From Hyphomicrobiales bacterium (GTDB lineage Bacteria; Pseudomonadota; Alphaproteobacteria; Rhizobiales; Devosiaceae): 10,866 nucleotides of DNA. The stretch's first letter is position 1. Every line of letters starts with the position of its first letter. A program made the position numbers and the translations under genes. The notes under the pieces are model-generated. The model ran no database searches, had not been told where the DNA came from, and worked only from the letters and a program-made list of their open reading frames with translations. The stretch is from the NCBI GenBank assembly GCA_028290345.1, contig JAQGKB010000285.1, forward strand, positions 1 through 10,866, written 5' to 3'. Of this stretch, positions 1 to 6,360 are shown in pieces.

Positions 1-278
1 TCGGGTGTGCCCTCGATCATGCCGGCAGCCTTGAGCGCCGAGACGATACCGCTCATCGATTGCGGGCGCATGCCTTCGGCTTCGGCAAGCGCGGTGACAG
101 TCGCCGGGCCGCTGCGCTCGATGCGGACCAGCACCTTGGACTGAGAGTGGGTGAAATCGCCAAAATTGCCCTCCTCGCGGAGGCGCCGGTTCAGCTTGCT
201 GACGGTCAAACGCAGCTGTTCGGCGAGAACGGCGGTGGGTTCCGCGTCGGCACCGAGCTTGAGGGAGGAGTTGGTCAT
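1..278 (-). CDS. MarR-family transcriptional regulator, 5' part only (gene runs off the left edge)
   Basis: The reverse strand reads 92 uninterrupted codons from ATG at 278 to the window edge, starting MTNSSLKLGADAEPTAVLAE. The stretch from about residue 20 (LAEQLRLTVSKLNRRLRE) followed by THSQSKVLVRIERSG and then TALAEAEGMRPQSMSGIVSAL is the dimerisation helix followed by the winged helix-turn-helix of MarR proteins. The recognition helix is around RPQSMSGIVSALKAAGMIE. The C-terminal wing and dimer helix are missing because the window ends. MarR proteins are cytoplasmic dimeric repressors that usually bind inverted repeats in their own promoter, and such a repeat is present upstream. There is no Shine-Dalgarno sequence before the ATG, but the promoter position explains this (see 285-313). 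The gene is downstream of the operon in the same direction, with 141 bp between, so it is probably a separate unit. The ligand cannot be told. Confidence 0.88.
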   Translation of the reverse strand, partial: MTNSSLKLGADAEPTAVLAEQLRLTVSKLNRRLREEGNFGDFTHSQSKVLVRIERSGPATVTALAEAEGMRPQSMSGIVSALKAAGMIEGTP

Positions 279-284
279 GCAGTC

Positions 285-313
285 AATATATGAAGGCTAT
301 CTTCTCAGGTCAA
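285..313 (-). promoter_or_regulatory. Sigma-70-type promoter of the marR-like gene
   Basis: On the reverse strand TTGACC (308-313) and TATATT (285-290) are separated by exactly 17 bp. Each hexamer matches the consensus at five of six positions. Only six bases separate the -10 box from the ATG at 278, so transcription should begin at or within a base or two of the start codon. This implies a leaderless mRNA and fits the absence of a ribosome-binding site. Confidence 0.7.
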
Positions 314-334
314 CTGCTAAGGTGACCTTCATAT
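288..334. promoter_or_regulatory. Nested inverted repeats over the marR-like promoter, probable operator
   Basis: ATATGAAGG (288-296) and CCTTCATAT (326-334) are perfect 9-bp inverted arms. Inside them AGGTCA (307-312) pairs with TGACCT (323-328), and AAGGTnACCTT (319-329) is a perfect 11-bp odd palindrome. The arms cover the spacer, the -35 box and part of the -10 box. A MarR protein bound here would block RNA polymerase, so autorepression is the natural inference. The binding itself is not shown by the sequence. Confidence 0.55.
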
Positions 335-419
335 CTGTCCGGCGGCTCCCATACGCGCCTTTCACCGGGCTTCGGATCACGATTTTCTGCGCTGCAAAAA
401 TTCAGAACCGTTGGGCAGT

Positions 420-1349
420 TCACACCCTATGCGGCTGGTTCGGCTCCCACCTTGGGTTACTTCGCGTCGATGCTAGTGGGCGAGGCACCAGAACAGAAAT
501 GCGGCTAGGGTTGGGCTCGGCCAGATAGATCTTGCCGCTCTGCGAATCGAGGGCGATCCCGTGGGCACTGTTGAGGACCGGCCGGCAACGCCCCAGATCA
601 TCGCCGGACGGCGACAGCAAAGTCAGTGACGGCACCTGGTCGACGACGTACAGCAGTCCGGCGCCGTCCACGCAAAGGTCGGCGGGACGATGGAAGCCGG
701 TCCAGATGTCGAGCAACGCTCCGTCAGCGGAGAACACCTGCAACCGATGATTGTCCCGGTCCCCGACCACGATGCGGCCGCCCGGCAGCACGGCGATCGC
801 ATGAGGCGCCACGAACTGCCCGGGGCCGGTGCCGCGACTGCCCCAACTGTGTATCAGCTTGCCTTCGGGCGAGAAGCAATGGATGCGACTGCTGGCGTAA
901 CCATCGCAGACATAGATTTCGCCGTCCCCTCCGAAGGCGACGCCGCATGGATGATTGAAGGGGGCGTTTGGCCCATTCCTCACGCCAAGCGCATCAAGCA
1001 GGCGGCCATAGGGGGTGCAAATCAGGATTTGGTGCGCATCGCGGTCAACGATGAACAGCCGGCCATCGGGAGAAAACGCCAGTTTGTGGCCATCGGCGAT
1101 CAGATCCTCGCCCCACATGCTGATAGTCGAGCCGCTGGGCGAAAGTTCGACGACGGCCGGCCCCGGCAATTCGGCGAGCGAGTCCCGGCGCAGCAAGACG
1201 AACACGTGCCCGCGATTGTCGACAGCAACATCGCTGACCGTGCCGTGCCCCGCAGGGAAATTTCCCCAGGGCCGCTCCACCGAATAGATTTGGGCGCCTA
1301 AGGCAACAGTCAGGCCGGCGCGCTTGGGAAGCTGTGGCAACGCAGTCAT
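420..1349 (-). CDS. NHL-repeat six-bladed propeller, PAL-like (peptidyl-alpha-hydroxyglycine alpha-amidating lyase family)
   Basis: 309 aa with no signal peptide, so probably cytoplasmic. Six NHL-type blades start near residues 38, 86, 133, 182, 222 and 262. PAL is a zinc lyase that splits carbinolamides (N-acyl-alpha-hydroxyglycine) to an amide plus glyoxylate. Compared from memory with rat PAL, H88, H183 and H263 in blades 2, 4 and 6 match the zinc ligands H585, H690 and H786. DGYASSRI (Y151) matches the DGYCNSRI segment holding catalytic Y654, and DRDN (R198) matches DREN holding R706. R54 or R55 may match R533. The cysteines of the animal disulfides are absent at A152 and V194, consistent with a cytoplasmic location. 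The ATG overlaps the amidohydrolase stop by 4 nt (ATGA), so translation is likely coupled. No hydroxylase partner is present. The family call is firm; lyase activity on a small catabolite is inference. Confidence 0.88.
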   Translation of the reverse strand: MTALPQLPKRAGLTVALGAQIYSVERPWGNFPAGHGTVSDVAVDNRGHVFVLLRRDSLAELPGPAVVELSPSGSTISMWGEDLIADGHKLAFSPDGRLFIVDRDAHQILICTPYGRLLDALGVRNGPNAPFNHPCGVAFGGDGEIYVCDGYASSRIHCFSPEGKLIHSWGSRGTGPGQFVAPHAIAVLPGGRIVVGDRDNHRLQVFSADGALLDIWTGFHRPADLCVDGAGLLYVVDQVPSLTLLSPSGDDLGRCRPVLNSAHGIALDSQSGKIYLAEPNPSRISVLVPRPLASTRSNPRWEPNQPHRV

Positions 1350-2782
1350 GCTAGTTCGGCACCGTTAGTTAGAAATTCGGCGAGGGGCGTCGCGGCTGGT
1401 TGCGCCTCGCGCCGCAGCCATTTGCCCCGGTTGGCCCTCGCTCCTGGCATGCCGCCCTCGATGATGACCTCGCCGCGACTGATCACGGTGCGCGGCCAGC
1501 CACGAACCTCGAAGCCCTCGTAAGGCGTGTAGTCAACTTGGTGGTGCAACTGGTCGTTCCGGATGATGCGCGCATGGTCCGGGTCCCAGACAACAATGTC
1601 GGCATCGCTGCCGACGGCGATGGTGCCTTTGGCCGGATAGAGACCGAATCGCTTCGCCGGATTGGTCGCCGTGAGCGCCACGAAGTTATTGAGGGTCAGC
1701 TTGCCCGTCGCGACGCCGGTCGAAAAGAGTAAGGGCATTCGAGTTTCGAGCCCTGGAATGCCATGCGGAGTTGTCGGAAAGCCGCCTTCGCGCGCGCCCG
1801 CCAGCTTGCCGCCCGGTCCGGCCAGCGGATGCGGCGAGTGATCCGATGAAATTACATCGATCACGCCGCGTTTGAGGTACGACCACAGCAGATCTCGATC
1901 GTGCGAGGTGCGGGGCGGGGGCCCGAAGATCAGGTTGGCAGCATGCTCACCGTTCCCGCGGAGGTCGTCCTCAGTGAAGACAAGGTATTGCGGGCAGGTC
2001 TCGCCACTCGCCGCCACCCCGCGCTGCTGTGCTCTCTCGATTTCCGTCGCCGCATCGGCAGAGGTCACGTGGAAGACGTGAACGGGCATCCCCAGCAACT
2101 CTGCATATGTCAGGATCCGATGGATGGCCTCACGCTCAATGGCGGCCGGTTTGGCCAGGACGTTGTAGGGCAGGGCGGTATGGCCGGCACGCTGCAGCGT
2201 TTCCGTTAGGAATTCCATAGCTGCATGGTTTTCCGCGTGCACGACTATCAGTGCGCCGGCATCGCGGCAGCGGGCCATCAGCGCCAATAGGTCGGGATCG
2301 CTCAGGGCATTGCTGCGGGTCGCCATGAAGACCTTCACCGAAGTGTGGCCAGCTGCAACCAGTGCGGGTAGATCATCATCCAGCAGCGTCGGAGTAACAT
2401 CGGTCACCAGGAGATGAAACGCATAGTCGATGACCGATGCGCGGGCACGCAGCGCGTAATCCTCCACGCACTGGCGCAACGACTCGCCCGGCCCCTGACG
2501 TGCGTGCGTGATCATTGTCGTAGTGCCGCCGAATGCCGCAGACAGGGAAGCACTGGCGAAGGTTTCTGCGCCCTTCGGGCTGCCGTTCTGCTCCACATGC
2601 ACATGGGTGTCCACTCCACCAGGCAGGACCAGCAGTCCGCCGGCGTCGACTTCTCGCGTGCCCACAGGCAGGTCGCGGCCGAGCACAACGACGCGACCAT
2701 CGATTACGCCAATATCGGCGCGAACAGTGTCGGCGGCAGTCGCGACCGTGCCGTTGCGGACGACAAGGTCAAATTCAGCCAT
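1346..2782 (-). CDS. Hydantoinase/dihydropyrimidinase-family cyclic amidohydrolase with altered substrate-binding residues
   Basis: 478 aa, the usual length for D-hydantoinases. The fold is the amidohydrolase TIM barrel, with a binuclear metal site formed by H60 and H62 (DTHVHVE), K150 (the lysine that is carbamylated in the family), H182 (VHAEN), H238 (FHVTS) and D314 (SSDHSPH). These enzymes hydrolyse the ring amide of hydantoins, dihydropyrimidines or related imides to N-carbamoyl acids. The tyrosine normally five residues after the lysine (KxFMAY) is T155 here. The usual Ser-Pro-Pro motif reads GPPPR at 287-291, and the usual Pro-Asn-Gly reads PHG at 339-341. The substrate may therefore differ. 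The start at 2782 is chosen because family similarity begins at MAEFDLVVRNG and AAGGA lies 8 nt upstream (2791-2795). A longer frame to 2890 would overlap the preceding gene. No carbamoylase gene is in the window. Confidence 0.93.
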   Translation of the reverse strand: MAEFDLVVRNGTVATAADTVRADIGVIDGRVVVLGRDLPVGTREVDAGGLLVLPGGVDTHVHVEQNGSPKGAETFASASLSAAFGGTTTMITHARQGPGESLRQCVEDYALRARASVIDYAFHLLVTDVTPTLLDDDLPALVAAGHTSVKVFMATRSNALSDPDLLALMARCRDAGALIVVHAENHAAMEFLTETLQRAGHTALPYNVLAKPAAIEREAIHRILTYAELLGMPVHVFHVTSADAATEIERAQQRGVAASGETCPQYLVFTEDDLRGNGEHAANLIFGPPPRTSHDRDLLWSYLKRGVIDVISSDHSPHPLAGPGGKLAGAREGGFPTTPHGIPGLETRMPLLFSTGVATGKLTLNNFVALTATNPAKRFGLYPAKGTIAVGSDADIVVWDPDHARIIRNDQLHHQVDYTPYEGFEVRGWPRTVISRGEVIIEGGMPGARANRGKWLRREAQPAATPLAEFLTNGAELA

Positions 2783-2790
2783 GTGACTAT

Positions 2791-2795
2791 TCCTT
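2791..2795 (-). promoter_or_regulatory. Ribosome-binding site that fixes the amidohydrolase start
   Basis: AAGGA on the reverse strand, 8 nt before the ATG at 2782 and inside the 25-nt gap after the preceding gene. It supports the 478-aa start over the longer frame beginning at 2890. Confidence 0.7.
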
Positions 2796-2807
2796 ATTCC
2801 GTCGGGA

Positions 2808-4169
2808 CTAACGCGACGCCCGGATCGCCTTGATGGCGCGGCCGGCAGCATCCAGGTTGGCGTGCTGCATTTCGGCGTAGTTTCGGGCAATGGTGATGCC
2901 GTCGGCCTGAGCCTTCCAGGCGGCCTCGATTGCTGCCTCGGTGTCCTCGGGCGTCATCGCACCGGCGAGACCGTTCTCAAACACGTCGACGCCAATGCCG
3001 GCAATGACGCGGGTCCCGCCGTTTCGCCGTACGATATTCACACCTTGGGCGACGTAATCGGCCGGTAGCCCTGCCGAGGCAAAGGCCGCGGGTTTAGGCA
3101 GGTCAAGCCCCAGCATCTCGGCGAAGAACGCCCAGATAGTTTCCTCGCGCATGCCGCCGAAGGCGGTCGACAGCAGGCCAAGGTAGCGCTTGATGCGTGG
3201 CCCTTCGGGAAGATGGTACAGGATCGGCCTGATGTAGTCCGAGGCGGCGGAGAAGTCGGCCATGTTCCACTCTGCTTGCAGCAGCGGGTTGATGAAATAG
3301 TAGTGCCACAGCCCCAGGCCGAATGAGCGCTCCGGCTGCAGCCATTTTGCCGCGCCGTAGAGCTCTCGGTGCAACGACAAATAAGCTTCAGTCCATCGCG
3401 CCTCCCAGCCGAGCACCTCCGGATATTCCAGCAGCACCCGCAGTAGGGCCCCGGGCTTGCCAGCATCGGCCCGGGCCGCCGCGACTGAGTCCCGCAAGGC
3501 GGCATAACCGCGCCGGACGCGCAGCCAGTCGAGGCCAGCGGCGGTGGCGACGCCGCGGCAATGTTCGCAGAAGCACGCCGGCTGTTCGCCGGCGATGATC
3601 TGGTGCAGCGGTCCCCAGCGTTCAACGCCCCACAGCAGCCCCTTGAACTCGTACGAGGTGTAAAGATCCTCGAGCAGCGCCAACTTCCATGCCCGATACG
3701 ACGGATGATTGACGCAGGGCAGCTTGCCGCGCCTGCCGTCGACATCGACTTCGAGCACCGTGGGCCAGTTGGTAACGTTGCGCTGGAAGCCGCCGGTACC
3801 CGCGCTTTCGAGGATGTAGACGTGGAGCTCGAGCCCGCGCTCGGCCGCCGCCTTGGCCCCAACTGCCATGGCATCGAATTCGGCAAATGGGCTCTCCGTG
3901 ACGTGTGGCGAGCCAAGGCCGGTATGCCGGTAGAAATGATCGTGGGCTTCCGCGTAGTAGCCGCCAAGACCGCCGTGCGAGCCCTTCGGGCCGTGACCGG
4001 GCCAGGTGCGGCCGCGATCGATGATTTCCGGATTGAAGCCGTGCGCGGCCATCAGCACACCGGTCGGATCGACCTTCTGCTGAACTATGTCAAAGACGGT
4101 ATCCGTGCCCTCGTCGATGAGGCTCGTAGCGTTGAGGTGCACCAGCACCGGCCAGCGTTTGTCATTCAT
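2808..4169 (-). CDS. Uncharacterised 453-aa protein, possibly a TIM-barrel glycosidase-like hydrolase
   Basis: I do not recognise this family with certainty. The 453-aa protein has no signal peptide or membrane segment. Strand-like segments alternate with helices in a way that suggests a (beta/alpha)8 barrel: VLVHLNATS (8-16), LELHVYILES (113-122), GLLWGVERWG (177-186), LLRVLLEYPE (242-251) and RVIAGIGVDVFE (387-398). A CxCxxC cluster, CFCEHC, spans 199-204 shortly after E183. In hypothetical glycoside-hydrolase-like barrels a similar C-x-C-x2-C element follows a beta-strand with an acidic residue, which is the basis for the tentative fold call. The N-terminal region is rich in H, G and W (GFNPEIIDRGRTWPGHGPKG, 44-63). 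The ATG at 4169 has AGGAGA 6 nt upstream and overlaps the permease stop by 8 nt (ATGAATGA). Its place between transporter and amidohydrolase suggests a step in the same catabolic route. Confidence 0.8.
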   Translation of the reverse strand: MNDKRWPVLVHLNATSLIDEGTDTVFDIVQQKVDPTGVLMAAHGFNPEIIDRGRTWPGHGPKGSHGGLGGYYAEAHDHFYRHTGLGSPHVTESPFAEFDAMAVGAKAAAERGLELHVYILESAGTGGFQRNVTNWPTVLEVDVDGRRGKLPCVNHPSYRAWKLALLEDLYTSYEFKGLLWGVERWGPLHQIIAGEQPACFCEHCRGVATAAGLDWLRVRRGYAALRDSVAAARADAGKPGALLRVLLEYPEVLGWEARWTEAYLSLHRELYGAAKWLQPERSFGLGLWHYYFINPLLQAEWNMADFSAASDYIRPILYHLPEGPRIKRYLGLLSTAFGGMREETIWAFFAEMLGLDLPKPAAFASAGLPADYVAQGVNIVRRNGGTRVIAGIGVDVFENGLAGAMTPEDTEAAIEAAWKAQADGITIARNYAEMQHANLDAAGRAIKAIRASR

Positions 4170-4884
4170 CGGCGGTCTCCTGTCTGCGTCGGCGTTGCGT
4201 CGCGGCGGCTGAAAGTTTTGTGGAATAGCGCCGCGCATCGAGGTGGCTCATCAGGCGTACGAGCGGCCAGAGGAGGGCAAGATAGATCACGGCCGCGGCG
4301 ATGATCGGCGTGACGTTGTAGCTTGTGGCCTGAGCCAACTGAGCCGTGTGCAGGAGCTCGGGCACGCTCACCACACTGGCGAGTGCCGTCAACTGGGTGA
4401 TCGTAATGATGTTGGATAGCAGGTCGGGGAGCACTGCCCGCGTGCCCTGCGGAAGAACGATAACAAAGAAGCTCTGCAGCCAGGACATGCCGGTGGCGCG
4501 CGCAGCATGCCACTGGCCGCGCGGTACGCCTTCAATGCCGGCGCGGAAGATCTCGGCAAAATAGCTCGAGGTATTAAGCGTAAAGCTCACCGCGATTGCG
4601 GCATATGCGCTGATCTCGTACCCCAGCAGAGGCGCCCCGAAGTAGAGATAGATGAGCAGCACCAGCGGCGGAAATGCGCGGAAGAAGTCGATCCAGACCA
4701 TAAGCAACACCCGCGCCAGACCGGCCGAGACGACAAAGAGTGCGGCGATGAGCAGGCCTGCGATGGCGCCAAGTGGAATGACCAGCAGCGACAACAGCAT
4801 CGTTTGCGCCAACCCGGCCAAAAGCGGCCGCCAGGTGATCGCAAGGATATCGCCGTTGGCGAAGTTGGTGAGCACGGCGTCCAT
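4162..4884 (-). CDS. Polar amino-acid-type ABC transporter permease (second permease)
   Basis: 240 aa, typical for the HisM/GlnP permease family. Hydrophobic membrane segments lie near residues 21-50, 55-85, 90-105, 140-175 and 192-212. The cytoplasmic EAA loop that contacts the ATPase reads EIFRAGIEGVPRGQWHAARA (111-130) followed by TGM and then LPQ. The protein ends in a basic tail with RRRR. The start at 4884 is chosen over a longer frame to 4920: it lies 2 nt after the stop of the preceding permease and is preceded by GGGGGTGA, which ends that gene and can act as ribosome-binding site. The 3' end overlaps the next gene by 8 nt. It should form a heterodimer with the product of 4887-5558 in the inner membrane. 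The substrate cannot be read from the sequence. Confidence 0.92.
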   Translation of the reverse strand: MDAVLTNFANGDILAITWRPLLAGLAQTMLLSLLVIPLGAIAGLLIAALFVVSAGLARVLLMVWIDFFRAFPPLVLLIYLYFGAPLLGYEISAYAAIAVSFTLNTSSYFAEIFRAGIEGVPRGQWHAARATGMSWLQSFFVIVLPQGTRAVLPDLLSNIITITQLTALASVVSVPELLHTAQLAQATSYNVTPIIAAAVIYLALLWPLVRLMSHLDARRYSTKLSAAATQRRRRQETADE

Positions 4885-4886
4885 TC

Positions 4887-5558
4887 TCACCCCCGCTGCG
4901 GGAAACGATGCTCGATCCAACGGCTGAACACGATCAGCGGGGCAAAGAGCACGATATAGAAAAGGGCGGCCATGGTGAGCGGCGTCGAATTCGCTGAATT
5001 GGATAGCGCACTCATCGCTATGTTGAGAATTTCAGGCACGGCGATCACCGACCCAAGCGCTGTGTTCTTGGCAATGGCGATGGTGCGGTTGGTCAATGGC
5101 GCCACGGTCATGCGCAGCGCCTGCGGGAATACGATGAGCATCAGGGTGGTTACCGACCCCAACCCCGTCGAGCGCGCTGCCTCCCATTGCCCTTTCCCTA
5201 CTGCCCTGAGGCCACCATAGATGATCTCTTCAGTGAAGGCGGCGAGCACCAGGCAGAGCCCAAGCCAGGCGCAGTCGAAGCCCGACAAGCGAATACCGGC
5301 AAACGGCAGCGCGAAATAATTGACGACCAGGATGACCAGCGGCGGGATGGCCCGAAACACATCCGCAAAGATGACGATCGGGATTCTGAACAGCGGCGGG
5401 ACGGCCACCCGGATCAGTCCCAGAACCAAGCCCAGCAGCAGTCCCGTAAGCAGGACCAGCAGGGTCAACTGCACGGTCAGCCCGATGGCGCCCAGCATTT
5501 CGTCCCAGTACCGGGCCCAGATGACAGGGTTTATGAACTGGTCGACGAACCTACCCAT
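4887..5558 (-). CDS. Polar amino-acid-type ABC transporter permease (first permease)
   Basis: 223 aa of the HisQ/GlnP type. A short amphipathic N-terminus (MGRFVDQFINPVIWARYW) precedes membrane segments near residues 22-50, 58-85, 95-112, 138-152 and 193-213. The EAA loop is EEIIYGGLRAVGKGQWEAAR (110-129) with STGLG and FPQA after it, as in amino-acid importers. The frame is open upstream to 5720, but that part overlaps the ATPase gene and looks non-homologous. The ATG at 5558 lies inside ATGGGTAG, overlapping the ATPase stop by 8 nt, and has only a weak ribosome-binding site, so expression probably depends on coupling. It pairs with the permease at 4162-4884. Confidence 0.92.
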   Translation of the reverse strand: MGRFVDQFINPVIWARYWDEMLGAIGLTVQLTLLVLLTGLLLGLVLGLIRVAVPPLFRIPIVIFADVFRAIPPLVILVVNYFALPFAGIRLSGFDCAWLGLCLVLAAFTEEIIYGGLRAVGKGQWEAARSTGLGSVTTLMLIVFPQALRMTVAPLTNRTIAIAKNTALGSVIAVPEILNIAMSALSNSANSTPLTMAALFYIVLFAPLIVFSRWIEHRFPQRG

Positions 5559-6327
5559 GCGAGCCGGCCAAGCTGAAGCGCGAAAGGAATTCGATGGTCC
5601 GTTGCTGCTGAGGGTTGCCGAACAACGCCGCTGGTGCGCCGGCTTCAACGACGCGCCCCTGGTCCAAGAAAACGACCTTGTCCGCGGCCTCACGGGCAAA
5701 TTGCATCTCGTGGCTGACAATCAGCATGGTCATGCCTTCGTGTCGCATCTTGCGAATGACGTCGAGGACGCTGCCCACCAACTCCGGGTCGAGCGCCGAG
5801 GTCGGCTCGTCGAACAGCATCAGCTTGGGCTTCAGCGCCAGCGCACGGGCGATGGCGACACGCTGTTGCTGGCCGCCGGATAGCTCGGCAGGGTAAGCAG
5901 ACCCGCGGTGTGCGAGGCCGACTTCGGCCAGAAAGTGGTGTGCGATCTCGCGCGCTTCCCGAGCGGACTTCCGCTGTACGAGCCGCAGCGCGATGGCGAC
6001 GTTCCACAGCGCCGTCATGTGCGGATAGAGGTTGAATGACTGGAAAACCATGCCGACCGACTGCCGGAGCGCGTTGACGTTCTTCTGTTTCAGGATGTCT
6101 GCGCCTTCGAATAGAACGGCACCGCTGCTGGGGTGCTCGAGCAGATTGCAAAACCGCAGCAGCGTGCTCTTGCCGGAGCCGGAAGGGCCAACGAGGAAGA
6201 CGACCTCTTTCGGCGCGACCTCAAGTGACACCCCGTGCAGGACTTCGCGGTCGCCGAAGGTCTTGCTGACGTTGTCGAGTTTGAGCAGCGCGGCCATGGT
6301 GTACTCAGGTTTGTAGACGATGGGCAT
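5551..6327 (-). CDS. Amino-acid-type ABC transporter ATP-binding protein
   Basis: 258 aa of the GlnQ/HisP type, which energises import from the cytoplasmic face. All nucleotide-binding motifs are intact: Walker A GPSGSGKST (47-55), Q-loop Q96 in VFQSFNLYPHMT, signature LSGGQQQR (149-156), Walker B LMLFDEP with D173 and E174, D-loop SALD (177-180) and switch H206. The start is uncertain. The ATG at 6327 has GGAG touching it and AGGA 11 nt upstream within a hairpin loop. The ATG at 6297 (MAALLKLDNV) is where family similarity begins but has no obvious ribosome-binding site. The stop overlaps the first permease by 8 nt. It is separated from the binding-protein gene by 33 nt containing a GC-rich hairpin, which may lower its expression relative to the binding protein. 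Confidence 0.95.
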   Translation of the reverse strand: MPIVYKPEYTMAALLKLDNVSKTFGDREVLHGVSLEVAPKEVVFLVGPSGSGKSTLLRFCNLLEHPSSGAVLFEGADILKQKNVNALRQSVGMVFQSFNLYPHMTALWNVAIALRLVQRKSAREAREIAHHFLAEVGLAHRGSAYPAELSGGQQQRVAIARALALKPKLMLFDEPTSALDPELVGSVLDVIRKMRHEGMTMLIVSHEMQFAREAADKVVFLDQGRVVEAGAPAALFGNPQQQRTIEFLSRFSLAGSHG

Positions 6328-6329
6328 CT

Positions 6330-6351
6330 CCGGGCAGGTCCTACTGCCCGG
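6330..6351 (-). promoter_or_regulatory. Intercistronic GC-rich hairpin between binding-protein and ATPase genes
   Basis: On the reverse strand CCGGGCA and TGCCCGG form a perfect 7-bp stem with an 8-nt loop, GTAGGACC, that contains AGGA. It lies 9 nt after the binding-protein stop and 2 nt before the ATPase ATG at 6327. There is no U-tract, so it is not an intrinsic terminator. Hairpins at this position in binding-protein-dependent operons often protect the upstream mRNA and allow more binding protein than membrane components. That role is inferred here. Confidence 0.55.
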
Positions 6352-6360
6352 GAATGGGCA

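Noticed and set aside
336..419. Possible intrinsic terminator after the PAL-like gene
   Set aside because: I found only weak 4-5 bp pairings with long loops and no U-tract after a GC stem. Where the operon ends is not visible.
690..1301. 203-codon plus-strand frame opposite the PAL-like gene
   Set aside because: It is the antisense shadow of a gene whose translation has conserved propeller and active-site motifs.
2783..2890. Longer N-terminus for the amidohydrolase, starting at 2890
   Set aside because: It would overlap the upstream gene by 83 nt, has no similarity to the family, and a good ribosome-binding site supports the start at 2782.
3561..4304. Long open frame on the plus strand opposite the unknown 453-aa gene
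   Set aside because: It is antisense to a gene with clear start, ribosome-binding site and operon context, and its translation shows no family motifs. Long antisense frames are expected at this GC content.
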